42,377 nt of DNA from Solimonas soli DSM 21787 (lineage in GTDB: Bacteria > Pseudomonadota > Gammaproteobacteria > Nevskiales > Nevskiaceae): positions 79,470 through 121,846 of the forward strand of contig NZ_KI440839.1 in NCBI RefSeq assembly GCF_000474945.1, read 5' to 3'. A program made the position numbers and the translations under genes. Positions 27,544 through 36,085 of this stretch are shown here, piece by piece. The stretch's first letter is position 1; the number at the start of each line of letters is the position of its first letter. The notes below the pieces were generated by a model. The model did no database searches and was not told where the DNA came from. It worked only from the letters and a program-made list of their open reading frames with translations.

Positions 27544-28743
27544 TCAGCGCAGATAGTCGAACAGCGACAGGCCCTGCACCTTGACGTAGACCTGCTGCGC
27601 GGCCTGCAGGGTCGTCATCTGCAGCTGCACGCGGGCGATGGCGTCGGCGTAGTCGGTGTCGCGCAGATCGGCGACCGCGTTGCTGGCGTGCTCGCTCTGC
27701 GCGGCCGACACGTCGAGCGCGTCGTCGAGCGCATCGAGGCGAAGGCCGATGCCGGTGCGCACCTCGCTGAGGCGATCCTCGGCATTCTGCAGGCCGGCGA
27801 GGCCCTGCTGCAGCGCGGTCTGGATCTGCGCCGCCTGCGCCGGATGGCCGCTCTGCGGCTGCGCGACCAGCCGCGCCAGACCGTCGACCAGCGCGAACAG
27901 GTCCTGCGTCGCCGCCGGCGCCAGCGAGAAGCCGTCGCCGGCGGCCGGCGTGCCGCTGAAGCTGAGCGTCGCGCCGCGGAAGCTGATGGCGCCGCCGCTG
28001 GCGTAGCTGCCGCTCTGCAGCACGGCACCGCTGCCGTCGACGATTTCGTAGGCATCGGCGGCGCTGAAACGCACGGTGTAGCTGCCGCCGTCCCAGGCCG
28101 AAGCGTCGCTCAGCGTGGCCTGCGTGAGCACCGCGCCGCCGGCATTGGCCGCGCCGGCGGTGACACCGAACACGCCGTTGCCGCCGCGGATGCCCATGAA
28201 CACGGCGCTGCCCGGCTCGTTCTGGGCGATGGCGCGCTGGCTGCCGACCTGCGCGGTGAGCGTCGTCTGGTCGCCGCTGTAGCTGGCGCTGCTGCCGTTC
28301 CAGGCGAACGGCGCCTGCGCGTTGGCGGCGCCGCCGAACAGATAGCGGCCCTGGCCGTCGCCGGTGTTGGCGAGCGCGAGCAGCTGGTCGCGGATGCCGC
28401 TCAGCTCCTGGGCGATCGCCTTGCGTGAATCGTCCGACTGCGTCGCCGTGTTGGCCTGCACGACCAGTTCGCGGACGTGCTGCAGGAGACCGACGCCGCT
28501 GGCCACGCTGTCCTCTCCGAGCTGCAGCTGGGCCTGCGCGGCCTGCGCGCTGGCGGTATAGCGCGCGCTCTGCGCGAGCAGCGCGTCGTAGCCCTGCGCC
28601 GTCGCCCAGCCGGCCGGATCGTCGGCGGCGCTCGCCCATTTCTGGTTGGAGCTGAGCTGCAGCTGCGTCTTCGCCAGATTGTTCTGCTGGCGCTGCATCT
28701 CGGCGACGCCCTGCTGGTAGTGCCACGCGGTGGAGATGCGCAT
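27544..28743 (-). CDS. flgL: Flagellar hook-filament junction protein FlgL (HAP3)
   Basis: A 399-aa hook-associated protein 3 linking hook to filament. It opens with MRISTAWHYQQGVAEMQRQQ, the FlgL/flagellin-like N-terminus, and ends with the flagellin-type C-terminal helix ARVQLQMTTLQAAQQVYVK. The middle carries FGG-N, typical of FlgL. I chose ATG 28743 because FlgL proteins begin MRIST and AGAGG lies 9 nt upstream; the ATG at 28749, sharing a base with the flgK stop, is the alternative. It is the last gene of flgJ-flgK-flgL, convergent with the small basic ORF. Confidence 0.92.
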   Translation of the reverse strand: MRISTAWHYQQGVAEMQRQQNNLAKTQLQLSSNQKWASAADDPAGWATAQGYDALLAQSARYTASAQAAQAQLQLGEDSVASGVGLLQHVRELVVQANTATQSDDSRKAIAQELSGIRDQLLALANTGDGQGRYLFGGAANAQAPFAWNGSSASYSGDQTTLTAQVGSQRAIAQNEPGSAVFMGIRGGNGVFGVTAGAANAGGAVLTQATLSDASAWDGGSYTVRFSAADAYEIVDGSGAVLQSGSYASGGAISFRGATLSFSGTPAAGDGFSLAPAATQDLFALVDGLARLVAQPQSGHPAQAAQIQTALQQGLAGLQNAEDRLSEVRTGIGLRLDALDDALDVSAAQSEHASNAVADLRDTDYADAIARVQLQMTTLQAAQQVYVKVQGLSLFDYLR

Positions 28744-28748
28744 CGTCA

Positions 28749-30614
28749 TCAGCCTCTCGCCGCCGACAGCAGCGACTGGAAGATCTGGTTGGCGGTCGCG
28801 ATCACCTGCGCCGCCGCCTGATAGGCCTGCTGAAAGCGCACCAGATCGGCGGCCTCCTCGTCGAGATTGACGCCGGACGCCGACTGCTGCGCCGCTTCGG
28901 CCTGCGTCTTCACCGCGCCCTGCGCGTCGAGCGCGAGGCTCGCCTGCTGCGAGGCGGTGCCGGCGCGCGTGCTCAGCGCGGTCTGTGCGGCATTCAGCGA
29001 GTCGCTGCCGAACAGCGCCTGGCCGCCGAGCGCGGCGAGCGCCTGCGCGTTGCGGTTGTCGCCGCTGTCGGCGGCGGTCCTGGCGATGGCGAAGCGGTCA
29101 CCCGCGGCCGGCGCGCCGGACAGCGTCAGCGACCAGCCGTTGACGCTGATCGCGCTGCCGGCGCTGTACGCATAGCTGCCGCTGCCGTTGATCTGGTAGG
29201 TGCCGGCGTCGGTGAAGCTGATCGTCACCGCATCGGTCAGATTGGCGTTGCCGGCGTCGCTGACCGCGAGCGCGCCCACCGTCGCGCCGTTGCCGCTCGC
29301 CGCGCTGGCCGACACCGCGCTGGCGGCGGCGATCCTGGCCGGATCGAGCGTCGCCATCTTCAGCCGCCCGGCGACATCGGCCGTCGGCTGCACGAGAAAC
29401 TTGTCGCCGGCCTGCGCGCTGCCGCTGACGACGATCGCCGCGCCGCCGATCTTCAGCGGATCAGCGGCGCTGCCGGTGCCGGAGAGCGCCACGCCGGCGC
29501 CGCTGCGCGCGTCGCTCGCGGTCCAGGCGCTGCCGTCGAACTTCAGCACGTAATCGCTGCCGCTCAGCGCGCCGGCGTCGCCGATCGCGACCGTCATGCC
29601 GGCGTTGCCGGTGTTGGCCTTTGCCGCCAGCGCGCTGCCGTTCGGCAGCGTCAGCAGATCGCCGCCGCGCTGGCCGTTCTGGTCGACGCCGGCGGCGTTC
29701 TGCGCGTTCACCGCGGCGGCGAATCCGGCCGCGAGCCGGCCCAGTTCGGCGCGCGCCGGATCGACCAGCTCGCGCCGCGTGTCGAGCAGGCCGCCGAGCG
29801 TGCCGCCGCTGAGCTGCGCGGTGATCGGCTGGCCGTTGAAGCTGACATCGAGCCGGCCGCTGTTGAAGGCGTCGCCCGCCGTGCCGAGCGCCGTCGCCTG
29901 CTGGCCGAGCACCAGCGCCTGGCCGCTGGCGGTGTAGACGTTGAGGCTGCCGTCGTCCTGCAGGGTGGTCGACACGCCGACGCGCGTCGCGATCTTCTGC
30001 ACGAGCGTGTCGCGCTGGTCGAGCAGATCGTTCGGCGGCTGGCCGAGCGCGGCCTGCGCATCGACGATCTGGCCGTTGAGCTTGGCCAGCGCCGCGCCGT
30101 AGTCGTTGATCTCCGCGACCGTCGCGCCGAGCGACTGGTCGATCCGCGAGTCCATCGCGTCGAGCTGCGACTGCTGCGTCGCGAAGCGGCTGGCGACGGT
30201 CTGCGCGCTGCCGAGCAGCGCCTGCCGCGCCGCCGTCGACGAAGGATTCGAAGCGAGCGCGCTGGCGGCATCGAAGAAGGACTTCAGCGGCGTCGTCAGG
30301 CTGGTGCCGGAATCGGAGAACAGCGTGTCGATCTGCGCCGCGTAGTCGGCGTAGACGGAAATGCGCGAATAGGCCGAGTTGCTCGACTGCAGGCGGCCGT
30401 TGACCAGCGCGTCGGTGATGCGCTGCACCGACTGCACGTCGACGCCGGCGCCGACGTAGCCGCTGCCGGTGCCCGAACCGGGCCGCGACAGCAGATCGAC
30501 GCGCTGCCGCGAATAGCCCTCGGTGTTGGCGTTGGCGATGTTGTGGCTGGTGGTGTTCAGCGCCGTCTGGTAGGCGAGCAGCGCCGAGACGCCGGTGGAA
30601 AGCAGATCGCTCAT
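28749..30614 (-). CDS. flgK: Flagellar hook-associated protein FlgK (HAP1)
   Basis: A 621-aa hook-associated protein 1, the first junction protein on the hook. The N-terminal rod-like motif reads STGVSALLAYQTALNTTSHN followed by IANANTEGYSRQ; the C-terminus ends in AYQAAAQVIATANQIFQSLL, the matching D0 helix. The long middle region (about 200-540) is rich in Ala, Gly and Ser and contains two repeated SGxPxAGDRF-like stretches seen in large FlgK proteins. The start overlaps or abuts flgJ and the end overlaps flgL, so all three are one operon. Confidence 0.93.
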   Translation of the reverse strand: MSDLLSTGVSALLAYQTALNTTSHNIANANTEGYSRQRVDLLSRPGSGTGSGYVGAGVDVQSVQRITDALVNGRLQSSNSAYSRISVYADYAAQIDTLFSDSGTSLTTPLKSFFDAASALASNPSSTAARQALLGSAQTVASRFATQQSQLDAMDSRIDQSLGATVAEINDYGAALAKLNGQIVDAQAALGQPPNDLLDQRDTLVQKIATRVGVSTTLQDDGSLNVYTASGQALVLGQQATALGTAGDAFNSGRLDVSFNGQPITAQLSGGTLGGLLDTRRELVDPARAELGRLAAGFAAAVNAQNAAGVDQNGQRGGDLLTLPNGSALAAKANTGNAGMTVAIGDAGALSGSDYVLKFDGSAWTASDARSGAGVALSGTGSAADPLKIGGAAIVVSGSAQAGDKFLVQPTADVAGRLKMATLDPARIAAASAVSASAASGNGATVGALAVSDAGNANLTDAVTISFTDAGTYQINGSGSYAYSAGSAISVNGWSLTLSGAPAAGDRFAIARTAADSGDNRNAQALAALGGQALFGSDSLNAAQTALSTRAGTASQQASLALDAQGAVKTQAEAAQQSASGVNLDEEAADLVRFQQAYQAAAQVIATANQIFQSLLSAARG

Positions 30615-30624
30615 GACCTCTTCC

Positions 30625-31581
30625 TCATGCCGTCACGGTGCGCGGCCTGCCGGCGAGCGCGAGCTGCAGGGTCGGCCCGTCGGCGATGCGCAGGATCTTC
30701 TGCGCATAGGCCGGATCGCTCGCGTAGCCGGCCTTCTGCAGGCCCTGCACGAAATGCGTCGCGCTGCCGCCGTGGTTCAGAGCGTCGGCATAGCGCGGAT
30801 TGGATTTCAGGAAGTTCACGTAGTCGTCGAACGAGGCCGCCGCCGAATCGTAGGCGCGGAAATCGGCGCGCTCGCGCCGCGCGCTGCCGCCGACGTACTC
30901 GGTGGTCGTCGTGCGCACCTCGGCGCCCTGCCAGCGACGGTCGGCCTTGATGCCGAAGTAGTTGAGGCTGGGGTCGCCATCGCCCTTGCGGATCGCATGC
31001 TGGCCCCAGCTGGTTTCCAGCGCCGCCTGGGCGATCAGCACCCGCGCTGGCACGCCGAGCTCGCGCGCCGCGCGCTCGGCGTGCGGCAGGATCTTCTGCA
31101 CGAAAGCCGTGCGCTGGTCGCCGCCGGCGCCCGCCGCCGTCGAGGCCGCCGCCGCGCCGCCCGCCTTCAGGCCGTGGCCGCTGTCGACCGGCGTCGGGCT
31201 GAGACGCAAGGATGGCGGCGTGCCTATCGCGCCGAGCGGCAGCGCCGCGTTCGTCGCCGCCGTGGCCGACGCCTCGGCGGCGGCCGTGCCGCGCAGCTGG
31301 CGCACCAGCAGGTCGGCGAGACCGAGACCCTTGCCGGACGACAGGTGCACGGCCATCTGCTGATCGAAGATGTCCTGGTAGAACTCGGTCTGCCCGCCGC
31401 CCATCACGTCGTTGCCGGGCGAGGCGGCGCGCGCGCTCTTCAGCATCTGCTGCGTGAACAGCGCCTCGAACTGCTGCGCGGCCTTGCGCACGGTGGCGTC
31501 GTCGTTCTCGCGCGCGCCGCGGCGCAGGGCATTGAACTGGCTGAAGTCGGTGATGCTGTCGGTGGGCCGCGTGCTGCTCAT
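30625..31581 (-). CDS. flgJ: Flagellar rod-capping muramidase FlgJ
   Basis: A 318-aa protein with the two FlgJ domains. The N-terminal rod-cap domain (about 30-98) contains AQQFEALFTQQMLKSAR and the QTEFYQDIFDQQMA segment. The C-terminal peptidoglycan hydrolase (GH73, about 155-305) has the catalytic Glu189 in AQAALETSWGQ and the SLNYFGIK motif. FlgJ opens the peptidoglycan for rod growth. An Ala-rich linker joins the domains. It heads flgJ-flgK-flgL, 10 nt before flgK. Normally flgI lies just upstream; here there is an 890-bp gene-free repeat region instead. Confidence 0.93.
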   Translation of the reverse strand: MSSTRPTDSITDFSQFNALRRGARENDDATVRKAAQQFEALFTQQMLKSARAASPGNDVMGGGQTEFYQDIFDQQMAVHLSSGKGLGLADLLVRQLRGTAAAEASATAATNAALPLGAIGTPPSLRLSPTPVDSGHGLKAGGAAAASTAAGAGGDQRTAFVQKILPHAERAARELGVPARVLIAQAALETSWGQHAIRKGDGDPSLNYFGIKADRRWQGAEVRTTTTEYVGGSARRERADFRAYDSAAASFDDYVNFLKSNPRYADALNHGGSATHFVQGLQKAGYASDPAYAQKILRIADGPTLQLALAGRPRTVTA

Positions 31582-31651
31582 GCGGCGCTCCGGCTCGGCG
31601 ATGACCGCATCGCCTGCTTTGCAGTGATCGGTGCTCGATCGAGTTTTCTGA

Positions 31652-31744
31652 TTTCGCCTTGCGGCGACTTACTTCTCTTTGCTTGTGCACCGAAAAGTAG
31701 GCGCCTCGAGGCGAAGAGAAGTAAGCAAGAGAAAGCACACCCTG
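31652..31744. repeat. 93-bp inverted repeat, left arm
   Basis: This arm starts TTTCGCCTTGCGGCGACTTA and ends AAGCACACCCTG. It matches the reverse complement of 32225-32317 at 92 of 93 positions, the difference being AAGCAAG here against AGGCAAG in the complement of the other arm. It is far less GC-rich than the flanking genes and contains the palindrome GGCGCCTCGAGGCG. Confidence 0.95.
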
Positions 31745-31799
31745 AGGGCCGCATCCCCGCTGTCGCGGGGAAGCCTGTGCTGCTCACGTGCTCGGGGCC

Positions 31800-31914
31800 G
31801 TCACCGACAGGCCATCCATGGCCTGACGGTGACTTGGCGTGCCGTCCTGGCGCGCCATCCGGCCCCGCCCACGGGGCGGGGCGTTCGCCGGGGCGGATGT
31901 CCACCGGACATCCG
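31800..31914. repeat. Three hairpins inside the composite element
   Basis: Three successive stem-loops: 31800-31815 with 31818-31833 (16-bp arms, one mismatch), 31862-31870 with 31874-31882 (GCCCCGCCC, perfect), and 31894-31902 with 31906-31914 (CGGATGTCC, perfect, loop ACC). They add to the nested fold of the element. Confidence 0.8.
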
Positions 31915-31964
31915 AAAATCCCCGGCTCACCCCCTGCGCGCGCTGCGCTGCTCGGTGCGGCCCT

Positions 31965-32088
31965 AAGGGGACCAAAGTCAAAAGCGAAAAGCCAAAGCAA
32001 CGGCAAAAACAGACTCCCTCTCCCCGCTTGCGGGGAGAGGGTTGGGGTGAGGGGCGCTGTTGCCGTGGCTTTTGACTTTGGGCCCCTT
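31965..32088. repeat. Inner inverted repeat with central GAGAGG hairpin
   Basis: Arms 31965-31985 and 32068-32088 are inverted copies with one mismatch in 21. Between them, almost exactly at the centre, CCCTCTCCCCGC (32016-32027) and GCGGGGAGAGGG (32030-32041) form a 12-bp stem followed by TTGGGGTGAGGGG, the repeat family also seen at 106-144. Confidence 0.85.
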
Positions 32089-32224
32089 TGCGAAGCGCCG
32101 AGGAGCGCAGACCGCCGGGGGTTGTCCGGCGCTGACTGTCTGAGCGGGCGCAGCCCGCGAGTTTCAGCGACGGCCCGGCGGTCGAGCACCGCAGGGAACC
32201 CTCGCGCAGCGAGGGCGCGAAAGC

Positions 32225-32317
32225 CAGGGTGTGCTTTCTCTTGCCTACTTCTCTTCGCCTCGAGGCGCCTACTTTTCGGTGCACAAGCAAAGAGAAGTAA
32301 GTCGCCGCAAGGCGAAA
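32225..32317. repeat. 93-bp inverted repeat, right arm
   Basis: The inverted partner of 31652-31744. With the left arm it bounds a 666-bp element. Frames across the arms give conceptual peptides such as LLLFASRRLLFGAQAK on both strands, which are products of the repeat and not proteins. Confidence 0.95.
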
Positions 32318-32418
32318 GCAAAAAGCCCGATCAAAAAACCGAGCGCAAGCACAACGCGCCGACCGTTGATCGCCGACAAGCGTATTGAAGCTGTGTGTCG
32401 AATGTTTGGCGCCGTGCG

Positions 32419-32435
32419 CAGGAACGGAAGTTGCC
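32419..32435 (+). promoter_or_regulatory. Sigma54 -24/-12 promoter of fliE
   Basis: The segment CAGGAACGGAAGTTGCC has GG at 32421-32422 and GC at 32433-32434 with exactly 10 nt between, and an intact TTGC. The consensus is YTGGCACGRNNNTTGCW; the essential GG and GC are both present. It lies 37 nt before the fliE ATG. Sigma54 control of fliE is known in Pseudomonas and Xanthomonas. Confidence 0.65.
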
Positions 32436-32471
32436 TCGTTGCCTGCGAACCGTCACCCGCGTCACGACCCG

Positions 32472-32804
32472 ATGAACGAGATGGATGTCAGCCGCGTCCT
32501 CGCGCAGATCCGCTCCCTGCAGGCGCAGGCCAGCCTCGCGCCGGCGACCGCGCGCGTCGACGCGACGGCGGCGCAGCCGCAGGGCGGATTCGCCGGCGTG
32601 CTCAAGGCGGCGATCGGCGAAGTCAACCAGTCGCAGAACAATGCGGCGGCGCTGCAGCGCTCGTTCGCGCTCGGCGACAACAACGCCGATCTGTCGACGG
32701 TGATGCTGGCCGGCGCCAAGGCGCAGGTCGAATTCAAGGCGATGACCGAAGTGCGCAACCGCCTGGTGGCGGCGTACCAGGACATCATGAACATGCCGCT
32801 CTGA
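32472..32804 (+). CDS. fliE: Flagellar MS-ring/rod junction protein FliE
   Basis: A 110-aa protein that links the MS ring to the proximal rod. The conserved FliE end is clear: ADLSTVMLAGAKAQVEFKAM followed by EVRNRLVAAYQDIMNMPL. The N-terminal third is variable, as in the family. ATG 32472 gives the normal length; a second ATG at 32481 is possible. The upstream open frame to 32385 crosses the promoter and is not coding. It leads the fliEFGHIJK run. Confidence 0.92.
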   Translation: MNEMDVSRVLAQIRSLQAQASLAPATARVDATAAQPQGGFAGVLKAAIGEVNQSQNNAAALQRSFALGDNNADLSTVMLAGAKAQVEFKAMTEVRNRLVAAYQDIMNMPL

Positions 32805-32817
32805 GAGCTAGCGCGCG

Positions 32818-34467
32818 ATGGCAACGATCTCCCTGCCGGCGGCCCGGCAACTCAAGGACATTCCGGCACTGCGCCAGCTCGCGGTGCTGCTCGGCATCGC
32901 CGCCGCGGCGGCGATCGGCATCGGCATCTGGTCGTGGTCGCAGAAGCCGGGCTATGTGCCGGTCTACGCTGGCCTGTCCGACAAGGATGCCGCCGAACTC
33001 GCCGATGCGCTGCGCGCCGCCAACATTCCGATGAAGCTCGACGGCGGCACCGTCACCGTGCCGCAGGCGCAGCTCTACGACGCGCGTCTCAAGCTCGCGG
33101 CGCAGGGCCTGCCGCGCGGCAGCGACAGCCAGGGCTTCGAGCTGATGCAGCAGGACCAGGGCTTCGGCACCAGCCAGTTCGTCGAGAACGCGCGCTACCA
33201 GCACGCGCTGGAAACGGAGCTGGCGCGCACCATCGGCAGCCTGCAGCCGGTGCGCGGCGCACGCATCCATCTGGCGATTCCCAAGCCGAGCGCGTTCGCG
33301 CGCAAGAGCGACGCGCCGAGCGCGTCGGTGTTCGTCGAGCTGTACGCGGGCCGCACGCTGGAGCAGGACCAGGTCGCCTCGATCGTGCACCTGGTCGCCG
33401 CCAGCGTGCCCGGCCTGCAGCCGGCGGCGGTGACGGTGATCGACCAGTTCGGCCACCTGCTGACCAACAGCGATTCCGACAGCGCGCTGGCGCGCACCGC
33501 CGAGCAGTTCGACTACACGCGCCGCCTCGAGGCCGACTATCAGCGCCGCATCGAGCAGCTGCTGACGCCGATGGTCGGCGCCGGCCGCATCAACGCGCAG
33601 GTCGCTGCCGACATGGACTACTCGGAAACCGAGGAAGCGCGCGAGCAGTACGGCGCCGATCCGGCCAAGCTGCGCAGCGAACAGACGTCGGAGGACGTGC
33701 AGCGCGGCGCGGCGAAGACGGCCGCCGGCATTCCCGGCGCGACCAGCAACCAGCCGGCGCCGCAGACCGCTAATCCGCCGCTCAACCAATTGTCGGGGCA
33801 GCCCGCCGGCCAGCCGGGCGCGGACGGCAGGGGCGACGACATCCAGTCGCAGAGCAGGCAGGCCACGCGCAACTACGAGCTCGACCGCACCGTCAGCCAC
33901 ACGCGGCAGTCCGTCGGTCGTCTCCGGCGTCTGTCGGTCGCCGTGCTCGTCGACCATGTGCCGCAAACCGACGGGCAGGGCAGGGACCAGAAAACCGTCA
34001 TGCGTGCGCTGACGCCCGAGGAGCTCGGCAAGGTGGAGGCGCTGGTCAAGGAAGCGGTCGGCTTCGACGCCGCGCGCGGCGATTCGGTCGCCGTGCAGAA
34101 CTCGGCGTTCGTGCCGAACGAGACGCTCGCCGTCGAGCCGCTGCCGTTCTGGCAGCAGCCGCAGCTGCAGTCCTGGGCGCGCCAGGGCGGCGGCGTGCTG
34201 CTGGTGCTCGCGCTGATCGTCTTCATCCTGCGTCCGGCCCTGCGCCAGCTGCTGTCGGCCTCGACGCAGGCGCCGGCGCTGGAAGGCACGGTCGAGGACC
34301 GGCGCGCGGCGGGCCCGATCGCCGACGATCGCCTGACGCTCGGCGGCGAGCCGCCGCCACCGTCGCCGTATGAGCAGCGCCTGCAGCTGGCGCGCAAGGC
34401 CGCCGCCGAGGATCCGAAGCGCGTCGCGCAGGTGGTGAAGAGCTGGATCGGTCAGGAGAACGGCTGA
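32818..34467 (+). CDS. fliF: Flagellar MS-ring protein FliF
   Basis: A 549-aa inner-membrane ring protein. The first helix is at about 21-40, followed by the YscJ/FliF ring-building domain (YVPVYAGLSDKDAAELADAL near 46-65, RARIHLAIPKPSAF-like segment near 155). A Pro/Gln-rich loop (about 310-345) precedes the C-terminal domain and a second helix at about 458-475. The cytoplasmic tail ends with the FliG-binding segment KRVAQVVKSWI. It ends on the fliG start (TGATG), so they are translated together. Confidence 0.95.
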   Translation: MATISLPAARQLKDIPALRQLAVLLGIAAAAAIGIGIWSWSQKPGYVPVYAGLSDKDAAELADALRAANIPMKLDGGTVTVPQAQLYDARLKLAAQGLPRGSDSQGFELMQQDQGFGTSQFVENARYQHALETELARTIGSLQPVRGARIHLAIPKPSAFARKSDAPSASVFVELYAGRTLEQDQVASIVHLVAASVPGLQPAAVTVIDQFGHLLTNSDSDSALARTAEQFDYTRRLEADYQRRIEQLLTPMVGAGRINAQVAADMDYSETEEAREQYGADPAKLRSEQTSEDVQRGAAKTAAGIPGATSNQPAPQTANPPLNQLSGQPAGQPGADGRGDDIQSQSRQATRNYELDRTVSHTRQSVGRLRRLSVAVLVDHVPQTDGQGRDQKTVMRALTPEELGKVEALVKEAVGFDAARGDSVAVQNSAFVPNETLAVEPLPFWQQPQLQSWARQGGGVLLVLALIVFILRPALRQLLSASTQAPALEGTVEDRRAAGPIADDRLTLGGEPPPPSPYEQRLQLARKAAAEDPKRVAQVVKSWIGQENG

Positions 34468-35468
34468 TGGGCGAAGCGGCGAACAGCAGCGGTGTCGAGC
34501 GCGCCGCGATCCTGCTGATGTCGCTCGGCGAAGCCGAGGCGGCCGAGGTGCTCAAGCACATGAGCGCCAAGGACGTGCAGAAGGTCGGCGCGGCGATGGC
34601 GTCGCTGGCGAACATCACGCGCGATCACGCGACCGACGTCATGGAGCGCTTCGCGCTCGAACTCGACGACCAGACCTCGCTCGGCGTCGGCGCCGACGAC
34701 TACGTGCGCCGCGTGCTGGTCAACGCGCTGGGCCAGGACAAGGCCTCGGGCCTGATCGACCGCATTCTGCTCGGCCGCAACAGCAAGGGCCTGGAGGCGC
34801 TGAAGTGGATGGAGACGCGCGCGGTCGCCGACCTCGTGCGCAACGAGCATCCGCAGATCGTCGCCATCGTGCTCGCCTATCTCGATCCCGACCAGGCGGC
34901 GGAGATCGTGCAGCTGCTGCCGGAACGCATGCGCGGCGACGTGCTGATGCGCATCGCGCGGCTCGACGGCATCCAGCCGCAGGCCCTGCGCGAGCTGGAC
35001 GAGATCATGGAGAAGCAGTTCTCCGGCACCAACAATCTGAAATCGTCGAGCGTCGGCGGCATCAAGGCCGCGGCGATCATTCTCAACCTGATGGACTCGT
35101 CGATGGAGCAGGCGATCGTCGCCAAGATCGGCGAGGCCGACGCCGAGCTGAGCCAGCGCATCCAGGATCTGATGTTCGTGTTCGATGATCTGGCCGGCGT
35201 CGACGACCGCAGCACGCAGACCCTGCTGCGTGAAATCTCCACCGAGACGCTCGGCCTCGCGCTGAAAGGCGCCGATCCGCGCGTCAAGGAAAAGATCCTC
35301 AAGAACATGTCGAAGCGCGCCGCCGAGATGCTGGTCGAGGACATGGAAGCGAAGGGTCCGGCCAAGCTGTCCGACGTCGAAGCAGCGCAGAAGGAAATCC
35401 TCGCCGTGGCGCGCCGTCTCGCCGACGCCGGCACGATCGCGCTCGGCGGCGGTGAGGCGATGGTCTGA
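34467..35468 (+). CDS. fliG: Flagellar motor switch protein FliG
   Basis: A 333-aa rotor protein that couples stator torque to rotation. The N-terminal domain starts SGVERAAILLMSLGEAEAAE and binds FliF; the EHPQ motif (in LVRNEHPQIVAIVLAYLD, near 128-145) contacts FliM; the C-terminal torque helix includes FDDLAGVDDRSTQTLLREI with alternating charges. Length is standard. Start and stop each overlap the neighbouring genes by one base. Confidence 0.96.
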   Translation: MGEAANSSGVERAAILLMSLGEAEAAEVLKHMSAKDVQKVGAAMASLANITRDHATDVMERFALELDDQTSLGVGADDYVRRVLVNALGQDKASGLIDRILLGRNSKGLEALKWMETRAVADLVRNEHPQIVAIVLAYLDPDQAAEIVQLLPERMRGDVLMRIARLDGIQPQALRELDEIMEKQFSGTNNLKSSSVGGIKAAAIILNLMDSSMEQAIVAKIGEADAELSQRIQDLMFVFDDLAGVDDRSTQTLLREISTETLGLALKGADPRVKEKILKNMSKRAAEMLVEDMEAKGPAKLSDVEAAQKEILAVARRLADAGTIALGGGEAMV

Positions 35469-36085
35469 TGGCGACGCCCGCCGAGCGCGCCGAGCCTGTC
35501 GATCTGCTCGAGGATCCGCAGGCGCGCTTCAGGCGCTGGACCTTGCCGGTGTTCGATGCGCCGGCCGACGCGCCGCCGACCGCGCAGGCGCTGGAGGATA
35601 TCGAGGCCGCCGCCTACGAGGAGGGCCGCCGTCGCGGATACGAGGACGGCCGGCTCGCCGGCCGCGAGGACATGCGCCGCGAGGCGGCGCGCCTGGGTGC
35701 CCTGATCGAGCAGATCGCGCGGCCGCTCGCGCAGCTCGACGACGAAGTCGAGCGCGCGCTGGTCGATCTGGCCTGCGCGATCGCGCGGCGCCTGCTCGAC
35801 GACGAACTGCGCGGCGAGCCGGCGCGCGTGGTCGCGCTGGCGCGCGCCGCGCTCGCCGCCCTGCCGCCCGATCTGCGCGACATCCGTCTCTACCTGCACC
35901 CGCAGGACGCGCAGCTCGCGCGCGGCGAGCTGCTGCCGCCGCCCGACGCGCAGCATTTCCGCATCGTCGAAGACGCCGCGCTGGCGCGCGGCGATTGCCG
36001 CGTGCAGACCGAATCGACCTGGCTCGACGCGCGGCTCGACACGCGCATCGCGCTGGCCGCCGCCGCTTTGCGCGATACGCCATGA
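35468..36085 (+). CDS. fliH: Flagellar export regulator FliH
   Basis: A 205-aa cytoplasmic protein that binds the export ATPase FliI. The N-terminal part is acidic and variable; a glycine-repeat helix (YEEGRRRGYEDGRLAGRED, about 50-68) with GxxxG spacing is the FliH hallmark, followed by a coiled coil and the C-terminal domain that binds FliI (about 105-195). It overlaps fliG by one base and fliI by four. Confidence 0.9.
   Translation: MATPAERAEPVDLLEDPQARFRRWTLPVFDAPADAPPTAQALEDIEAAAYEEGRRRGYEDGRLAGREDMRREAARLGALIEQIARPLAQLDDEVERALVDLACAIARRLLDDELRGEPARVVALARAALAALPPDLRDIRLYLHPQDAQLARGELLPPPDAQHFRIVEDAALARGDCRVQTESTWLDARLDTRIALAAAALRDTP

Larger units (their letters stand above)
31582..32471. 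other. Gene-free region between flgJ and fliE
   Basis: This 890-nt divergent gap contains the composite inverted-repeat element (31652-32317), leaders of flgJ and fliE, and a sigma54 site for fliE. Open frames within it fall inside the repeats, are symmetric between strands and show no ribosome sites; I regard none as a gene. I could not find a convincing promoter for flgJ. Confidence 0.8.

Noticed and set aside
31582-31651. Sigma54 or sigma28 promoter for flgJ
   Set aside because: No GG-N10-GC with TTGC and no sigma28 pair is found on the minus strand in this stretch.
31652-32317. Complete insertion sequence
   Set aside because: The inverted ends suggest one, but the 480-bp interior has no transposase frame and I see no clear target duplication.
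31578-32388. Open frames on both strands inside the composite repeat
   Set aside because: The same peptide text appears on both strands because the arms are inverted copies; there are no ribosome sites or families. I treat them as repeat translation artefacts.
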